DNA from: Candidatus Borrarchaeota archaeon
Lineage (GTDB): Archaea > Asgardarchaeota > Sifarchaeia > Borrarchaeales > Borrarchaeaceae
Assembly: GCA_016840645.1 (NCBI GenBank)
Contig: JAEORY010000286.1
Coordinates: 1-5,675 of the forward strand
Direction: 5' to 3'
Length of the DNA: 5,675 nt
Position numbers and translations under genes: made by a program. This document shows, piece by piece, positions 5,517 to 5,675 of the stretch. Every line of letters starts with the position of its first letter. The first letter of the stretch is position 1. The notes beneath the pieces were generated by a model. The model ran no database searches. It was given only the letters and a program-made list of their open reading frames with translations, and had not been told where the DNA came from.

Positions 5517-5675
5517 TTATAGTATTTTAGTTGCTAATTCTTCTATAATCTCTTTATATTTCTCGTGTATCAGTTTCTTGTCGAATTCCCAAAATTCTTG
5601 AAGTATATCTTCCTGCTCTTTCAAATCAAAATAGTCCATGCTTGGGTTGAAGAATTGCTTATCTTCCTTTCTGAT
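5517..5675 (-). CDS. 3' end of an unidentified gene (partial)
   Basis: A minus-strand frame is open from the right edge of the window to a TAA at 5517-5519, giving the last 52 residues of a protein. The segment is strongly acidic and aromatic (DKQFFNPSMDYFDLKEQE, then LQEFWEFDKK) and ends in a likely amphipathic helix (EKYKEIIEELATKIL). Codon choice resembles the neighbouring genes and the frame looks truly coding. An in-frame ATG lies inside, but the open frame continues past it to the edge, so the gene most likely starts outside. I do not recognise the family. A 146-bp noncoding spacer separates it from the CBS gene downstream. Confidence 0.65.
   Translation of the reverse strand: MRKEDKQFFNPSMDYFDLKEQEDILQEFWEFDKKLIHEKYKEIIEELATKIL

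Overview
The window looks like chromosomal DNA of an AT-rich archaeon, most likely in or near the Nitrososphaerota (Thaumarchaeota). This rests on an AmmeMemoRadiSam-type radical SAM protein, a remnant of an RtcB-type RNA ligase, GTG starts, one ribosome binding site of the archaeal GGTGAG form, and TATA-like boxes centred about 28-29 nt before two start codons that have no convincing Shine-Dalgarno (leaderless style). The lineage is inferred. No rRNA, intact tRNA, CRISPR array or transposase is visible.

Layout: positions 1-503 hold no convincing gene, only small hairpins, a CG-alternating tract and a weak tRNA-3'-end-like string. A 459-aa sulfur-metabolism protein lies on the minus strand at 504-1883: a persulfide-dioxygenase-like metallo-beta-lactamase domain, a pseudo-rhodanese and a rhodanese with its cysteine, the order known from CstB. 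A divergent, palindrome-rich spacer (1884-2152) separates it from a small plus-strand helical protein of unknown function (about 2153-2389). That gene converges, with a 6-bp gap, on a minus-strand radical SAM enzyme, amrS (2396-3418). Next on the minus strand is an unrecognised 367-aa mostly helical protein (3602-4705), then a decayed C-terminus of an rtcB-like gene (4756-4893), a two-CBS-domain protein (4951-5370), and the 3' end of another minus-strand gene that runs off the window (5517-5675).

The genes do not form an obvious single pathway. Every confident gene except the small one is on the minus strand, but the spacers (146-246 bp between intact genes) and separate promoter-like boxes suggest individual transcription units rather than one operon. 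The best leads are the CstB-like enzyme with a reduced metal-ligand set, the uncharacterised 367-aa and 78-aa proteins, the rtcB remnant, and the repeated CG-alternating tracts in otherwise AT-rich intergenic DNA. I do not see strong evidence for a new multi-gene system.
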